64,000 nucleotides of DNA, taken from contig SWDT01000041.1 of NCBI GenBank assembly GCA_009193035.1, positions 186,001-250,000 of the forward strand. The letters run 5' to 3'. Position numbers and translations under genes: made by a program. Numbering within the stretch: position 1 is the stretch's first letter; each line of letters opens with the position of its first letter. A model generated the notes under the pieces. That model did no database searches, was not told where the DNA came from, and saw nothing but the letters and a program-made list of their open reading frames with translations. Origin of the DNA: Halicephalobus mephisto (taxonomy: Eukaryota > Nematoda > Chromadorea > Rhabditida > Panagrolaimidae). This document shows, piece by piece, positions 1 to 10,599 of this stretch.

Positions 1-21
1 ATTAATTAATTCATCAAACAG

Positions 22-105
22 CTTTTTGACCCTCCTTCTGCTTCATTAGCTCTTGTCACTAAGGCTGATGGAATCCAGCTGAGATCCCCCAGAGACGGAT
101 CATAA
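22..105 (+). CDS. possible last exon of a gene entering from the left edge
   Basis: After AAACAG, a frame reads LFDPPSASLALVTKADGIQL and a few more residues, then TAA at 103-105. The base composition is coding-like against the A/T-rich DNA that follows. An in-frame stop at 7-9 means the frame must begin after a splice acceptor, and AAACAG is only a weak match to the nematode TTTTCAG consensus. No family was recognised. It could also be chance reading of a GC-richer patch. Confidence 0.25.
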   Translation, partial: LFDPPSASLALVTKADGIQLRSPRDGS

Positions 106-1284
106 TTTTTCTTTTCTGAAAATTCAAACAAATATTCACTGTTCAGAATCAGACAAGTTAATCTAATCAGATATTATTTTTAACGATCACATCTCAGAGT
201 ACTTCCGACATCAGAAAAAATCCAACTAGTTGATTTTTTTGAGTTGTTTGTCTTTGAGATTTTGCGGATCAAAAAAGTGCCAGAGCGGGCTACCTTTAAT
301 GAACACTGTTCAAGGGACGTTTTTTACGAACGCAAACATCCATGAAAAAACTTTCGCTCCAAAAATCCCAAATCAAAAATTATTTTTTTACATTAGTTAT
401 TTTTCTAAAAATCCAAAAATCAAAATATATTTCACATTACTTAAAAATTTTCAAAATCAAAAACATTAAAAAATTTTTTTAAATAAAAAAAATAAAAAAA
501 TTTTTTAAAATTTTTCCAAAAATTCTTGCAACGAAAATTTGAATTTCTACAGTAATCTACTTTTTTTATTTTAGGCCTATTTTTGGAATTTTAAGTTTTT
601 TTTGAATAATTTTAGTTTTTTTCTTTTTTTTGAAGAATTTTTAAAATTTTTTCTTTTTTTAATTTATAATTTTCTTATTTTTTTTAAATTTTTTTACTTT
701 TTTCATTTTTTTATTTTTTTTTAATTTAAAATTTTTCGAAGGATTTTCTTAGTTGATTGGTGGTTGAGTGTATGGATTACGGTATCGTTGTTTTTTGTGA
801 TTTTTAAATTCCGATGTCCCAGCCGGGTTGATTGAAGACAATGGCACAGACCCCGAGACGAGGTCGCGACCCGATCGGGTGTGCCTTTTCGTCCTAGGAA
901 AGAACAATGGCAACTTTGCCGAGTCGTCTTGGGGTGGGCACCTCGTGTGTCTGTCTGGTGGTTGGCCATTTGCATAACCGATGGAATGCCACTTTCGCGT
1001 TCGTCGTTTTTTTCGAGTAAGATGTGAAAGAAACAGGTGACTGTTGAGAATTTTTGGTTTTTAATCAAAAATGATATTTTATAAAATAAAAAGTAATTTT
1101 CCTGGAAAAAACTTCTTCGATTACTGTATCTGAATCAACTTGAAGAAAAATACACAGGATTCTGAAAACCTCTAGAATCCATTGAATCACTTTAGGAACT
1201 TCTGAAATAATATAGAAATCATTTTCCACAATTTTCGGTCTCGAGTGGAAAATTCCAAAAATTCTTCTTAAGACCATTTTTTTT
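106..1284. other. A/T-rich non-coding stretch with a GC-richer island
   Basis: Mostly poly-A/T sequence with no convincing gene. About 800-1030 is clearly GC-richer (for example CCGAGACGAGGTCGCGACC). A minus-strand reading of about 115 codons exists there, but it lacks splice sites or a recognisable domain. The island may be a promoter or an unrecognised exon; I cannot tell which. Confidence 0.4.
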
Positions 1285-1620
1285 AAATCTTTAATAAACA
1301 TTTATTTTTTCTAAATATTTTTATTTTCAAACTTCTTACAATGTTCTAAATACTAAATTCCACAATTTTCGGTCTTGAGTGGAAAATTCCAAAAATTCCC
1401 TTCAAGACCATTTTTTTTAAATTTTTAATAAACATTTATTTTTTTAAATATTTTTATTTTCAAACTTCCCAAAACATTCTAAATACTAAATTCCACAATT
1501 TTCGGTCTTAAGTGGAAAATTCCAAAAATTCCCTTCAAGACCATTTTTTTTAAATATTTTTATTTTCAAACTTCCCGGAACTATAAAAAAGTTAATTTTT
1601 AACTTTAATTATATAATTTT
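1285..1620. repeat. tandem repeat of about 125 bp, three copies
   Basis: The block with TTCCACAATTTTCGGTCTTG, AGTGGAAAATTCCAAAAATT and TTAATAAACATTTATTTTTT recurs near 1225, 1350 and 1490, with decay in the last copy. The units carry a CGGTCTTGAGTGG core related to the intronic cores seen elsewhere in the window. Confidence 0.7.
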
Positions 1621-1914
1621 GAAAATTCTTCTCAGGACCATTTTTTGAATTTTTATTTAACATTTAATTTTTTACAATTCTGTGATTTTAATTTTCCGTT
1701 TGAAAAAGTCAAATTTTCTTTGATCTTGCCGCGAACCAATTACTTGACCTTTTATCTATCGCGATTTTTACCAAATTTACCAAAATTAATTTCAGTCAAA
1801 TTTGGGCTGCACGGCCGGAGAGAGAACAGTTTTGTTCTCTTTTCCTCTTCTACCTTCTGCCGCTTATTTTACGTATTTCGCAATCACGGCTCTCCTTCAC
1901 TGGCCAAGCTAACA

Positions 1915-2479
1915 ATGTCCATTCCTCCAAGAATACAAAACTCCACAAAGGATTCACAGTACTCTATAAGGTAAGAATCTTTTTTAAATAAAAATTTTTC
2001 AAAATTTTCATGATTTTTAAAAAACAATTTTTTTAAATAATTTTTTGTTTTTTTTTTAAAATAATATTTAAAAAAATTTTTCTATAATTTAAAAAAAAAA
2101 TAATTTTTCTCATTTAAGAAAAAATAATTTTTTATGATTTTAAAAAAAATAATTTTTGTGATTTTTTAAAAAAATAATTTTTTTTATGATTTAAAAAAAA
2201 TTTTTTTAATGATTTTTGTGATTTTTAAAAAAAATAATTTTTTATAATTTTTTAAAAATAATTTTTTATGATTTTTTAGTTGTAAAACACGACAAACTTC
2301 ACTTTTGCAATTCTTGGATTCGAATAACAGTGAGTTTTGTTTCTTCAATGTCATTTCCTGTTTTTTTACAATTGTCAATGTCCTCGACAAAAGGCCCATT
2401 ATTCGGATGCCGATTCGGCGAGGGCTTTAGTGGCGTGCCGTGGCAGGACCGCCGACCGGGGATCGCGAGGAATATGTAA
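1915..2479 (+). CDS. small three-exon protein with a PIP-box-like motif
   Basis: I see exons 1915-1970, 2280-2329 and 2394-2479, joined in phase to a 63-residue protein ending at TAA 2477-2479. Splice 1 is strong (CTATAAG|GTAAG to TTTTTTAG|T). Splice 2 (AACA|GTGAGT to ACAAAAG|GC) is weak at the acceptor. A GC-richer leader after TTTCAG at 1796 looks like a trans-splice or 5' UTR exon. Residues 20-32 read CKTRQTSLLQFLD. This resembles a PCNA-interacting PIP box (Q-x-x-L-x-x-F-aromatic), but the last position is Leu. No domain family was recognised. If splice 2 is wrong, the frame stops soon after exon 2. The function is inferred only from this short motif. Confidence 0.35.
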
Positions 2480-2589
2480 TTCGAGTATGGGCAAGTGGAC
2501 TATTCAAAAAAGTCTAAAAAGGTGGACATTCAAATAGGAGCAATGAGCAAACAAGAACGGCATTGGGGTCATTGAAAATTAGGGGTTTT

Positions 2590-3290
2590 AATAATAAGTG
2601 ATTTTCGTGGTGAGAGTAACTGTTAATTTTTCCAGCACAAAAGTCCCAGAACGAAGAATAAAAAATTTCAATTTTATAAAAATAATAAAAACATAATTTT
2701 CGTGATGAAAGTGAATTTTGAATTTTTAAAGACATATGCCCTGAGGCGGAATTTAAGTTTTAAAATAAAAAAGTGATTTTTGTATAAAAGTAAGTTTTCA
2801 AAGACACATGTTCTGAAGCTGAATTTAAATTTTATAAAAATAATAAAAACATAATTTTTGTGGTGAGAGTTAATTTTGAATTTTCAAAGATACTCTAAAA
2901 CAAAAGTTTAAATCTTTCTTAAAATAAAAAAGTGATTTTTGTATGAAAGTAAATTTTCAAAGACACATGTCCTGAGGCGGAATCTAAATTTTATAAAAAT
3001 AATAATTTTCGTTGTGAGAGTGAATTTTGAATTTTCAAAGACATATGCCCTGAGGCGGAATCTGAGTTTTAAAATAAAAAAGTGATTTTTGTATAAAAGT
3101 AAGTTTTTAAAGACACATGTCTTGAAACTATATCTAAATTTTATAAAAATAATAAAAACAATTTTCGCGGAGAGTTAATTTTGAATTTTCAAAGACATAT
3201 GCCCTGAGGCAAAATTTAAAAAGTTAAAATCTTCCTCAAAATAAAAGTGATTTTCGTGTTAAGATTATCTTCAAATTGATCAAAATAACA
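2590..3290. repeat. imperfect tandem repeat, unit about 150-160 bp
   Basis: Alternating half-units contain ACATATGCCCTGAGGCGGAA and ACACATGTCCTGAGGCGGAA, each followed by TTTTAAAATAAAAAAGTGAT or TTTTATAAAAATAATAAAAA. Copies of the CCTGAGGCGGAAT core start near 2740, 2970, 3050 and 3205. There is no coding potential in the stretch. Confidence 0.7.
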
Positions 3291-3299
3291 ATTTTTGTT

Positions 3300-5217
3300 A
3301 CAAAACAAAATTCTGCAAGTTCTGTGAAAAATCAACTTTTTTATCTTATTTCCCATCACCACAATCGAAAGTTTATAATTTCTCTCCCGTTAGAATTCTT
3401 CAAAACAAAAATTTTCGTATCGAGATTAAAGTTTGATTTTTATTTTTTTTAATAATGTTTTTATTTTTTTTTTTAATTTTATTTTTATTTTTTAAAATTA
3501 TTTTTATTTTTTAGGAAATTTAAATTTAAAATTTTATTTTTGGAAATTTCTTTAATTTTTTTAATTTTGATTTTTTTTTGAAAATTTTTAAAATTTTATT
3601 TTATTTTTGAAAATTTCTTTAATTTTTTAATTTAATTTTAATTTAATTTTTTTAATTTAATTTAAATTCAATTTTTAAATTTAAATTTAATTTTATTTTT
3701 TTTTGTAAATTTCTTTTTTTTATTTTGATTTTAATTTATTATTTTTAATTTAAATTTTATTTAATTTTTTTAATTTAATTTTTATTTTTATTTTATTTTA
3801 TTTTTTTGTAAATTTTTTTATTTTTCTAAGGATTAGATTGGTGTTTTTGCCTGAGACATTTCTCAGGTTTCTCATTGTGAATACCTGTGAAAACCGTTTC
3901 GGATCCCGATTGCCCTGGAGGTAGTTCTTCTCAGTCAGACCTGTCCGTTCGGTCCTCACCGCAAATTTCCACCTTTTGATTTGTCCGTTTTTTCGTTCTT
4001 AGGAAGAAAATTTTAAAAATACTCAAAAAACAATTGAGAATTGTTATTTTTGAGACGAAAGAAGTTCCTTTTTGGGAAACTCGTAAAACTCGGGCAGATG
4101 CCGACGGTGTATTCAAAAAACAATCAACAATTTTTTGCGCAACTGCTTTAGGCTTAGGCAGATGGTTTTTTAGATATCTTAGAAAATAAAAATACCGTAA
4201 ACGCCTAATGTTGACCGCAATGTGCGAAAAAAATTTTTTTTTATAAAATTAAAATTTTTTAGAATTTTCTAAAATATCAGAAAATTCCGAATCTCGTGGA
4301 AACCTGATTCTGAAGGTTTCTAGAATAATCTAAAAATTCGTGTCGGGACAATTTCGTGAAAATTTATTTTTTAGTTTTTGTTAATCTTTAAAAATTTTTA
4401 ACTTTTTAAAACTCATTAAAATTTTTCAAACATTTCCGAAAATTTCAAATTTTAGAAATTTCTCAAAATTCGTGTCGAGACCATTTCGTGAAAATTTATT
4501 TTAATTTTTATTAATCTTTAAAAATTTTTAACTTTTTAAAATTCATTAAAATTTTTCAAACTTTTTCGAAAATTTTAAATTTTAGAAATTTCTCAAAATT
4601 CGTGTCGAGACCATTTCGTGAAAATTTCACTTTTTCACTAATATCTAAAACTTGGAACTTTCTAAAACTTAAAAAATTTCTGAAATTCAAAATTCTTTAA
4701 CATTCCGAAAATTCGTGTCGGGATCATTACTAATTTTTATTTTTATTTTTAATTATAATTGATAATATTTTATTTTAAAAATATGCCTACCGTAATAGGC
4801 GAAGAATGTTGGATCCAAAGTGTGGGAGGAAAACTATGATTTAACCGATTTTGAAAACCTTAATGAACATTTTCCACCTCGCAGAGACCGAACTCGTGCA
4901 AATGAAAATTTCCACGAATATTCAAAAAAAATTTCCACCAATATTTTAGAAAAACTTTACTTTTTAAAATTTATTTCATTTAAAAAATTCTACTTTTTTA
5001 AATTTATTTCATTTTTGGAAAATTTTACTTTTTAAAATTTATTTCATTTAAAAAAAATTTCCACCAATATTTTAGAAAAACTTTTACTTTTTTAAATTTA
5101 TTTCATTTAAAAAAATTTCCACCAATATTTTTAAAAAATTTTACTTTTTTTTAAATTTATTTCATTTTTCGAAATTACTCTTCGTAATTGTAAAAATTAA
5201 ACTTTTTAAAGACAATC
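3300..5217. repeat. low-complexity DNA with two short tandem arrays
   Basis: 3420-3830 is nearly pure T/A. 4320-4730 has three to four copies of a roughly 120-bp unit built around AATTCGTGTCGAGACCATTT. 4910-5165 has copies of AAATTTCCACCAATATTTTA with ACTTTTTAAAATTTATTTCA. A GC-richer patch at 3840-3960 (TGCCCTGGAGGTAGTTCTTC) has no gene that I can support. Confidence 0.6.
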
Positions 5218-5525
5218 TGCAGCTTGCCGGCGTGATGAAAGCGGCTCGCGGTGATATATAAAATTTTGAATTTCACATAAAAGTTGAATATTTTATTGTT
5301 AATTATCGCTTCACAAATCAGATTTTTGACAGTATATAAAAAACGGAAATTATGTCTTGCATATTGCGCGCAACATAACAGCAGCTCGCGGGAGTAATTT
5401 TTTTATAAAATTAAATTTTATGAAAAAATTAAATTTTTTATTATTTATTTTTAATTAATCAAATTTTTTGAAAATATTACCTCGCACATTGCGCGCAACA
5501 TGACAGCAGCTCGCGGAAGTTAATT
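5218..5525. repeat. diverged copies of the GCTCGC/GCGCGCAAC dispersed repeat
   Basis: Three GC-rich cores lie near 5218, 5359 and 5479. The last two read CATATTGCGCGCAACATAAC and CACATTGCGCGCAACATGAC, followed by AGCAGCTCGCGG and an A/T-rich tail with AAATTAAATTTTATGAA. They resemble, in reverse orientation, the better-conserved copies at 18.2 and 26.2-26.5 kb. Confidence 0.5.
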
Positions 5526-5782
5526 TTTTTATAAAAATTAAATTTTATGAATTAAGAATTGTGAAATTTTAAATATTGAAGATTTTTGATTTCTGATGGT
5601 TTGGGTACTTTTTAATTTTGCACATAAGATTAGTCTCTGGAGCGTTACGTGGCGTCATTCGGTCCATCAAAGAACCCAGGCTCCTGGGGACTGAGAATGA
5701 ACTAACACATGTCAGAAAAAAACTTTCCGATCTTATCTATGTTAATTTTTTTCTTATTGTCTACTTATTTTTTGCAGAGATA

Positions 5783-7537
5783 ATGACAGAACGAAGAATA
5801 TCATACCAGTCATTCCAAAGTTCAGAATCAATGGAAGTGGATGAACGGTCTTTTTCGATCGACGAAGATTCCCAAGATTCCGGAATCTCGTGTGATTCGT
5901 TTTCGAACAATGAAAGTTTATTCGTTTCGACTGCAGCCACAAATTTTTCGTGTTTAATGAACAAGCCATCTCCGGATATCCCAGATAACTACGCCAATCA
6001 GCTCGATGAAGTCGAAATCGCCGCTGACAACTTCCTAAAATCCTGGTCCAGGGGAAATAAAGAACTAAAAACGCCTCTCAAGGATGTCACTAACATCAGG
6101 TTAGTTTAAAAATTAACAAAATAATATAAATTTCTAAAAAATCAACTTCGAAAATCCATATATGAACTTTAAAAATAGTAAAAAACTAAATTCCATATAT
6201 GAACTTGAAAGTTAAAAGTAATTCATATATGAAATTTAATATTAAAAATAAATTCCATATATGAACTTTGAAATTAAAAGTAATTCGTATGTGGAATTTG
6301 AGATATAAGAATGTTTTTTATTTTTATTGTTTTAGAAGGAATGAAACTCAGCCATCTTCCCCTGTCTCCAGAAAACCGTCTTCCAGGAGATTGGACAGGA
6401 AACGTTCGACCTTCAGGATCTTTGATCAAGAATGCAAAAGACTCAAGAGAATCGCGGATGAAAACGCCGTCGTTCATTTCAACAAGTTCCACAGAACCTT
6501 CTCTACTAGTCAACTAGAATCTAGTTATCATTACGACTCATCTCCAGAATGTTCCTATTCCTTATCTGTTGTTAAAACGAGAGAATCCAAGGATTTCGCC
6601 TTCAGAAGGATAGAGTCATCCGTGCTGATGGAACTCCTGGCCTCGCCAGAAGAATTCCACAAGAAGTACCTACTCATTGACTGCAGATATCCCTACGAGT
6701 ACAACGGAGGGCATATCAAGGTTAGTTTCCACATATCAAAAATAGTTAAAAATGAAGTTTCATATATCAAAACTCTTTAGAAATGGTTAAAAATCGATTT
6801 TCATATATCAAAAGTGTTTAAAAATGAAATTTCATATATCAAAAATCTTTAAAGATGGTTAAAAATCGATTTTCATATATCAAATCTCTTTGAAAATGAA
6901 GTTTCATATATCGAAAATGTTTAAAAATGATGTTTCATGTGTCGGTTTTTAGGATGCGATAAATGTGTACGACCCAGATGAATTGTTGAAGATTTTCTAC
7001 CCAGAAGATCAAAGAGCTTTTGTTGAAATTAACTCGAAAATTCCCATTTTTTACTGTGAATTTTCTTCCGTCCGTGGTCCCAACATGGCAAATGCCCTGA
7101 GGAAATTCGACAGAAACAGAAACTTTGAAAATTGGCCCAAAATTGATTATCCTCAAATCTACGTCCTCAAAAACGGATATCAAGGGTTCTATCACGAAAT
7201 CCAGTCAGGCAGAGACCAATTTTGTCATCCTCCAAAATACGTGAAAATGACGTCATCTGAATTTTCAAAAGAACTTCAAAAATACCCCTACCATAAGAAG
7301 ACTAGTTCCAGTGGTCTGGGATTGAGAACTCGGTCGATGAAGCCTCTGACAAGCAGATCCGCGACGACCTCTCCCTGTCCTTGCAGATCTACACAATGCG
7401 ATTGCGAAAGACATACCGTATTCCAAAGGACCCTCGGAGACGAGTTTTCAAACAAGTGCATGCTGAATTCTCCTGCCAAAATCGGTCCAAGATCGCTCTC
7501 ATTGGACGACTCTCCTCCGATCAACTTGTTCAGTTGA
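5783..7537 (+). CDS. cdc-25: CDC25-type dual-specificity phosphatase
   Basis: Exons 5783-6099, 6336-6720 and 6953-7537 join in phase to 428 residues. CDC25 enzymes remove inhibitory Tyr/Thr phosphates from cyclin-dependent kinases and so trigger mitotic or meiotic entry. The rhodanese-like catalytic domain starts around residue 200 with LLIDCRYPYEYNGGHIK, ending at 234. The active-site loop is YCEFSSVRGP, with nucleophile Cys269 and Arg275. IDYPQIYVLKNGY follows, as is usual in the family. The N-terminal half is Ser/Glu/Asp-rich and low in fold, as expected for the regulatory region. The start ATG follows TTTTTTGCAG, which may be a trans-splice site; an in-frame extension upstream to 5618 is possible. 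The usual His before the catalytic Cys is Tyr here. The family call is firm, but which nematode paralogue it is remains unclear. Confidence 0.93.
6110..6952. repeat. CATATATG/ATATATC repeats in the cdc-25 introns
   Basis: Both introns (6100-6335 and 6721-6952) carry recurring TTCCATATATGAACTT and TTTCATATATCAAAA-type motifs every 40-60 bp. The same motif type is found in introns near 40.8, 42.2 and 46.7-47.7 kb. Confidence 0.65.
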
Positions 7538-7662
7538 CAGTAACCTAATCTGACGTTATTTATATGTAGTTAGTAATTAGTAGATTTCGTCTTTCCTTTT
7601 ATAGATTCAGAGCAGAAGTTCGTTCAATCCAGATTCTGATTTTTAAGAGAGTCAGAAATGTA

Positions 7663-7668
7663 AATAAA
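7663..7668 (+). terminator. polyadenylation signal of the cdc-25 gene
   Basis: AATAAA lies about 125 bp after the stop codon, in a short non-repetitive 3' UTR and just before the foldback element. Confidence 0.6.
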
Positions 7669-7710
7669 AGTCAGAATTTTGAATTTTAAAAAAATTTAAA
7701 AAATTGAATT

Positions 7711-8142
7711 TAATGAAAGTAATTTTTTTGAAAACGAGTTATGTCATTTTAAAGCTCTCCAAATGCCGATTCGGAATCTGTATTTTATTTTCGAAGAACA
7801 TTTTTCTGGAATGAGATAATCAGAAAAATCTCAATTTAGGATTACTTTTTCTCATGTTTGTAATTATTTTCCCGAAAAATCAACGGAATAATTGCAATAT
7901 AAAAAAAACACCTAGTTGCAAAAAAATTATTCAAATTAATTAATTTAAAAAAAACGTCTCCAAAAAAAAATCAAAATTCAAAAAAAAATAATTTTTTTTT
8001 CAACTTTCGATATATGGAATTTTATTTATTCTAATTTTCTCGTTCCAGAAAAATGTTCTTCGAAAATGAAATACAGATTCCGAATCGGCATTTTAAGACC
8101 TTCAAAATGACATAACTCGTTTCCAAAAATCACTTTCATTAA
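7711..8142. mobile_element. foldback element with 105-bp inverted arms
   Basis: The left arm 7711-7815 and right arm 8039-8142 are near-perfect reverse complements. For example AATGCCGATTCGGAATCTGT on the left pairs with ACAGATTCCGAATCGGCATT on the right. They flank an A/T-rich spacer of about 220 bp. There is no coding capacity, so it is probably a non-autonomous DNA transposon or a segment that makes hairpin RNA if transcribed. Confidence 0.8.
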
Positions 8143-8663
8143 AGTTCGTTTTTTAGATTTTAAAATTCTTCAAAAATTTTGTTTTTTATTTTTTTAATTA
8201 AAAATTTTTTTTTCGAAAATTGAATTGTTTCGAATTTTTCTTCGATGAGGTTACTGTAGAATTAAGATAAGAAGTAGGAGAATTAAGATATGTGAATGGC
8301 CGGAGGGATGGGATGTAAGGTGGATTTAGGATTAGGTCTGACCTGATTTCGAAAGATAACGCTCATGTGGAGTACCCTATGGTGACACCAATTAAGAATT
8401 GAAGGTTCTTTAGATACAGATCTCTAAGAAGTCTTAGGGACTCTCAGAAAATCCAAAAATTAGAAATAAGAAGTTCAATAATTGGGGATTTTTAGTCCAT
8501 CTTCTCAGAGCTACAGTAAGAAAGAAATAATTACTGTAAATGGTTAAAACTATAAATAATAATTTTGAACACAAATGAGTACATCATGTACGGCTTTATG
8601 AATTACAAAAAAGAATAATTAAAATTGATGAATTTACAATAGAAAATGAATGGATTGAAAATA

Positions 8664-8838
8664 CAGTAGAACTTGGATATGAGATACGCCGTTGTAATAT
8701 ATCTCACGTTATAGCATACGGTATAAGTGAGTGTGTTTGGTTAGTCTGCCTTCAAATTTACCCTCTTATAATATATCCTTTCTTATATCATACTCTTTGA
8801 TCGATATCAAGGGGGTATCTTATATCCAAGTTCGGCTG
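8664..8838. mobile_element. pogo/Tigger-like MITE, copy 1
   Basis: A 175-bp element has terminal inverted repeats CAGTAGAACTTGGATAT and ATATCCAAGTTCGGCTG, flanked by TA on each side (8662-8663, 8839-8840). The TA target and CAGTAGAA-type ends are typical of pogo-like elements of the Tc1/mariner superfamily. It is too short to encode a transposase. Confidence 0.8.
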
Positions 8839-8893
8839 TATATAGAACTAGGTATTTTGTAATTATTTTAAAGAAAAAAGACAAAATACAATA

Positions 8894-9069
8894 CAGTAGA
8901 ACTTGGATATGAGATACGCCGTTGTAATATATCTCACGTTATAGCATACGGTCAAAGCGTGTGAGTTTGGTTAGTCTGTCTTCAAATTGACTCCAGCTAT
9001 AATATATCTTTTCTTATAACATACCCTTTGATCGATATCAAGGGGGTATCTTATATCCAACTTCTACTG
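8894..9069. mobile_element. pogo/Tigger-like MITE, copy 2
   Basis: Same family and orientation as copy 1, about 55 bp downstream, again bounded by TA (8892-8893 and 9070-9071). The two copies are highly similar through GAGATACGCCGTTGTAATAT and CGATATCAAGGGGGTATCTT, so insertion or duplication is fairly recent. Confidence 0.8.
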
Positions 9070-9399
9070 TAGTTATTCAAATTTTTACTCATGAAATGAA
9101 CGAAATTAAGTCCGTTTTTAACACATGATCTGAAATCTTTCTTTTTATTCATTCATTTCTCGTCCCAGAACAACAGTTATCAAAAATAATTAACATTTTC
9201 TGAATAGATATTTGATAACTAACAAAACGAGCTTTATATTGGTTTAAAAATCGTGAATTAAAATTCAACATTCGACATATGAACCTTCATGCATTTATTT
9301 AATTTCTTCTTTCCAGAACTTTTAACAGATAGCATAACAAGGAATTTTATGTAGATATAATAAGATGCAATTTCTTGATGAAATTATTTTTAAAACACA

Positions 9400-10080
9400 A
9401 AAAATAGTACATGCTATATAATGTATTGATATCTTGAAATAACTCTGATATATCGGATGCATTATATCTTATTTATCAATATATTGAATGTAATCCACTT
9501 GTATATTATGCTCAACTTACGTACTAATATATTAGAACTACTTTTTTGTATGAAGAAGAGTTAGAAAGTTAACAGCACATAAAGACAGTATATGCTATAT
9601 AATGTATTGATATCTTGAAATAACTCTGATATATCGGATGCATTATATCTTATTTATCAATATATTGAATGTAATCCACTTGTATATTATGCTTAACTTA
9701 CGTACTAATATATTAGAACTACTTTTTTGTATGAAGAAGAGTTAGAAAGTTAACAGCACATAAAGACAGTATATGCTATATAATGTATTGATATCTTGAA
9801 ATAACTCTGATATATCGGATACATTATATCTTATTTATCAATATATTGAATGTAATCCACTTATACATTATGCTCAACTTATGTACTGATATATTAGAGT
9901 TATTTTTTGTATGAAGAAGATTTAGAAAGTTAACTACACTCAGAAAATAGTACATGTTATATAATATATGTATATACTGAAATGACTCTGATATATCGGA
10001 TACATTCAATGTAATCCACTTATATGTTGACCAACTTATGTACCCATATATTAGAACTTCTTTATGTGTAGGATTATTTC
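9400..10080. repeat. 181-bp tandem repeat, four copies
   Basis: ATGCTATATAATGTATTGAT recurs at 9411, 9592, 9773 and, more diverged, 9954, a constant 181-bp spacing. Each unit contains CTCTGATATATCGGATGCAT and GTAATCCACTTGTATATTAT. Copies 1-3 are nearly identical. The reverse complement of the same unit forms an array at 18.97-19.49 kb. Confidence 0.85.
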
Positions 10081-10180
10081 TTTTGTAAAATTACAACACT
10101 GTTCTATTTTTATCAACTTTATATGTACATGCAACTCAAAAACCAAATTGATCCACTCATTTCCCTTGTGCGCAGGAGTG

Positions 10181-10557
10181 TTGCTCTAAATCTGACCACC
10201 GATAGGAAAGAAATAGACAAATCAAGAGTAGAAGCTGAAACAATTGGGAGCTTAAAGACCGCAAAGCCTTGTTCGCTCGTTTAGCAAGAACAAGGACTTG
10301 ACATTTCTCGAAGAACATCATTTGCTTATTCGGAAACTTGGTTCGTGTTCTTAAGGGTCTTCCAAAAATTGAAGGAAAATAATTTTTGTCAATTTTGTCA
10401 AGAATTATGAAAAAAATTACTTTCAATTAACGGATCCATTGACTGGTCACTTGAAAATTCTTTTTTCTTTCGTTGTAGTGGAATTTGATGGACTGTCCTT
10501 TCTTTTGGATGAAAACAGAGACTGTTCGATTTTTGAGATCGGAGGAAATCGGATCTA
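10181..10557 (+). pseudogene. coding-like fragments, unresolved
   Basis: A GC-richer island contains three short plus-strand readings without a common frame. The first, after GTGCGCAG, includes VALNLTTDRKEIDKSRVEAE and ends in a stop near 10280. The second is FSKNIICLFGNLVRVLKGLP, up to 10381. The third, after CGTTGTAG at 10479, is EFDGLSFLLDENRDCSIFEI, ending in TAG. No domain was recognised and no clean splice pattern joins them, so a decayed gene fits best. A minus-strand gene is an alternative. Confidence 0.25.
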
Positions 10558-10599
10558 GTTCTTTTATTTTTTGCTTGAAACATAGATTTGTCTTTGAGA

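Noticed and set aside
721..1068. 115-codon minus-strand frame
   Set aside because: GC-richer island but no domain, splice sites or plausible codon pattern over its full length; kept only as an island note.
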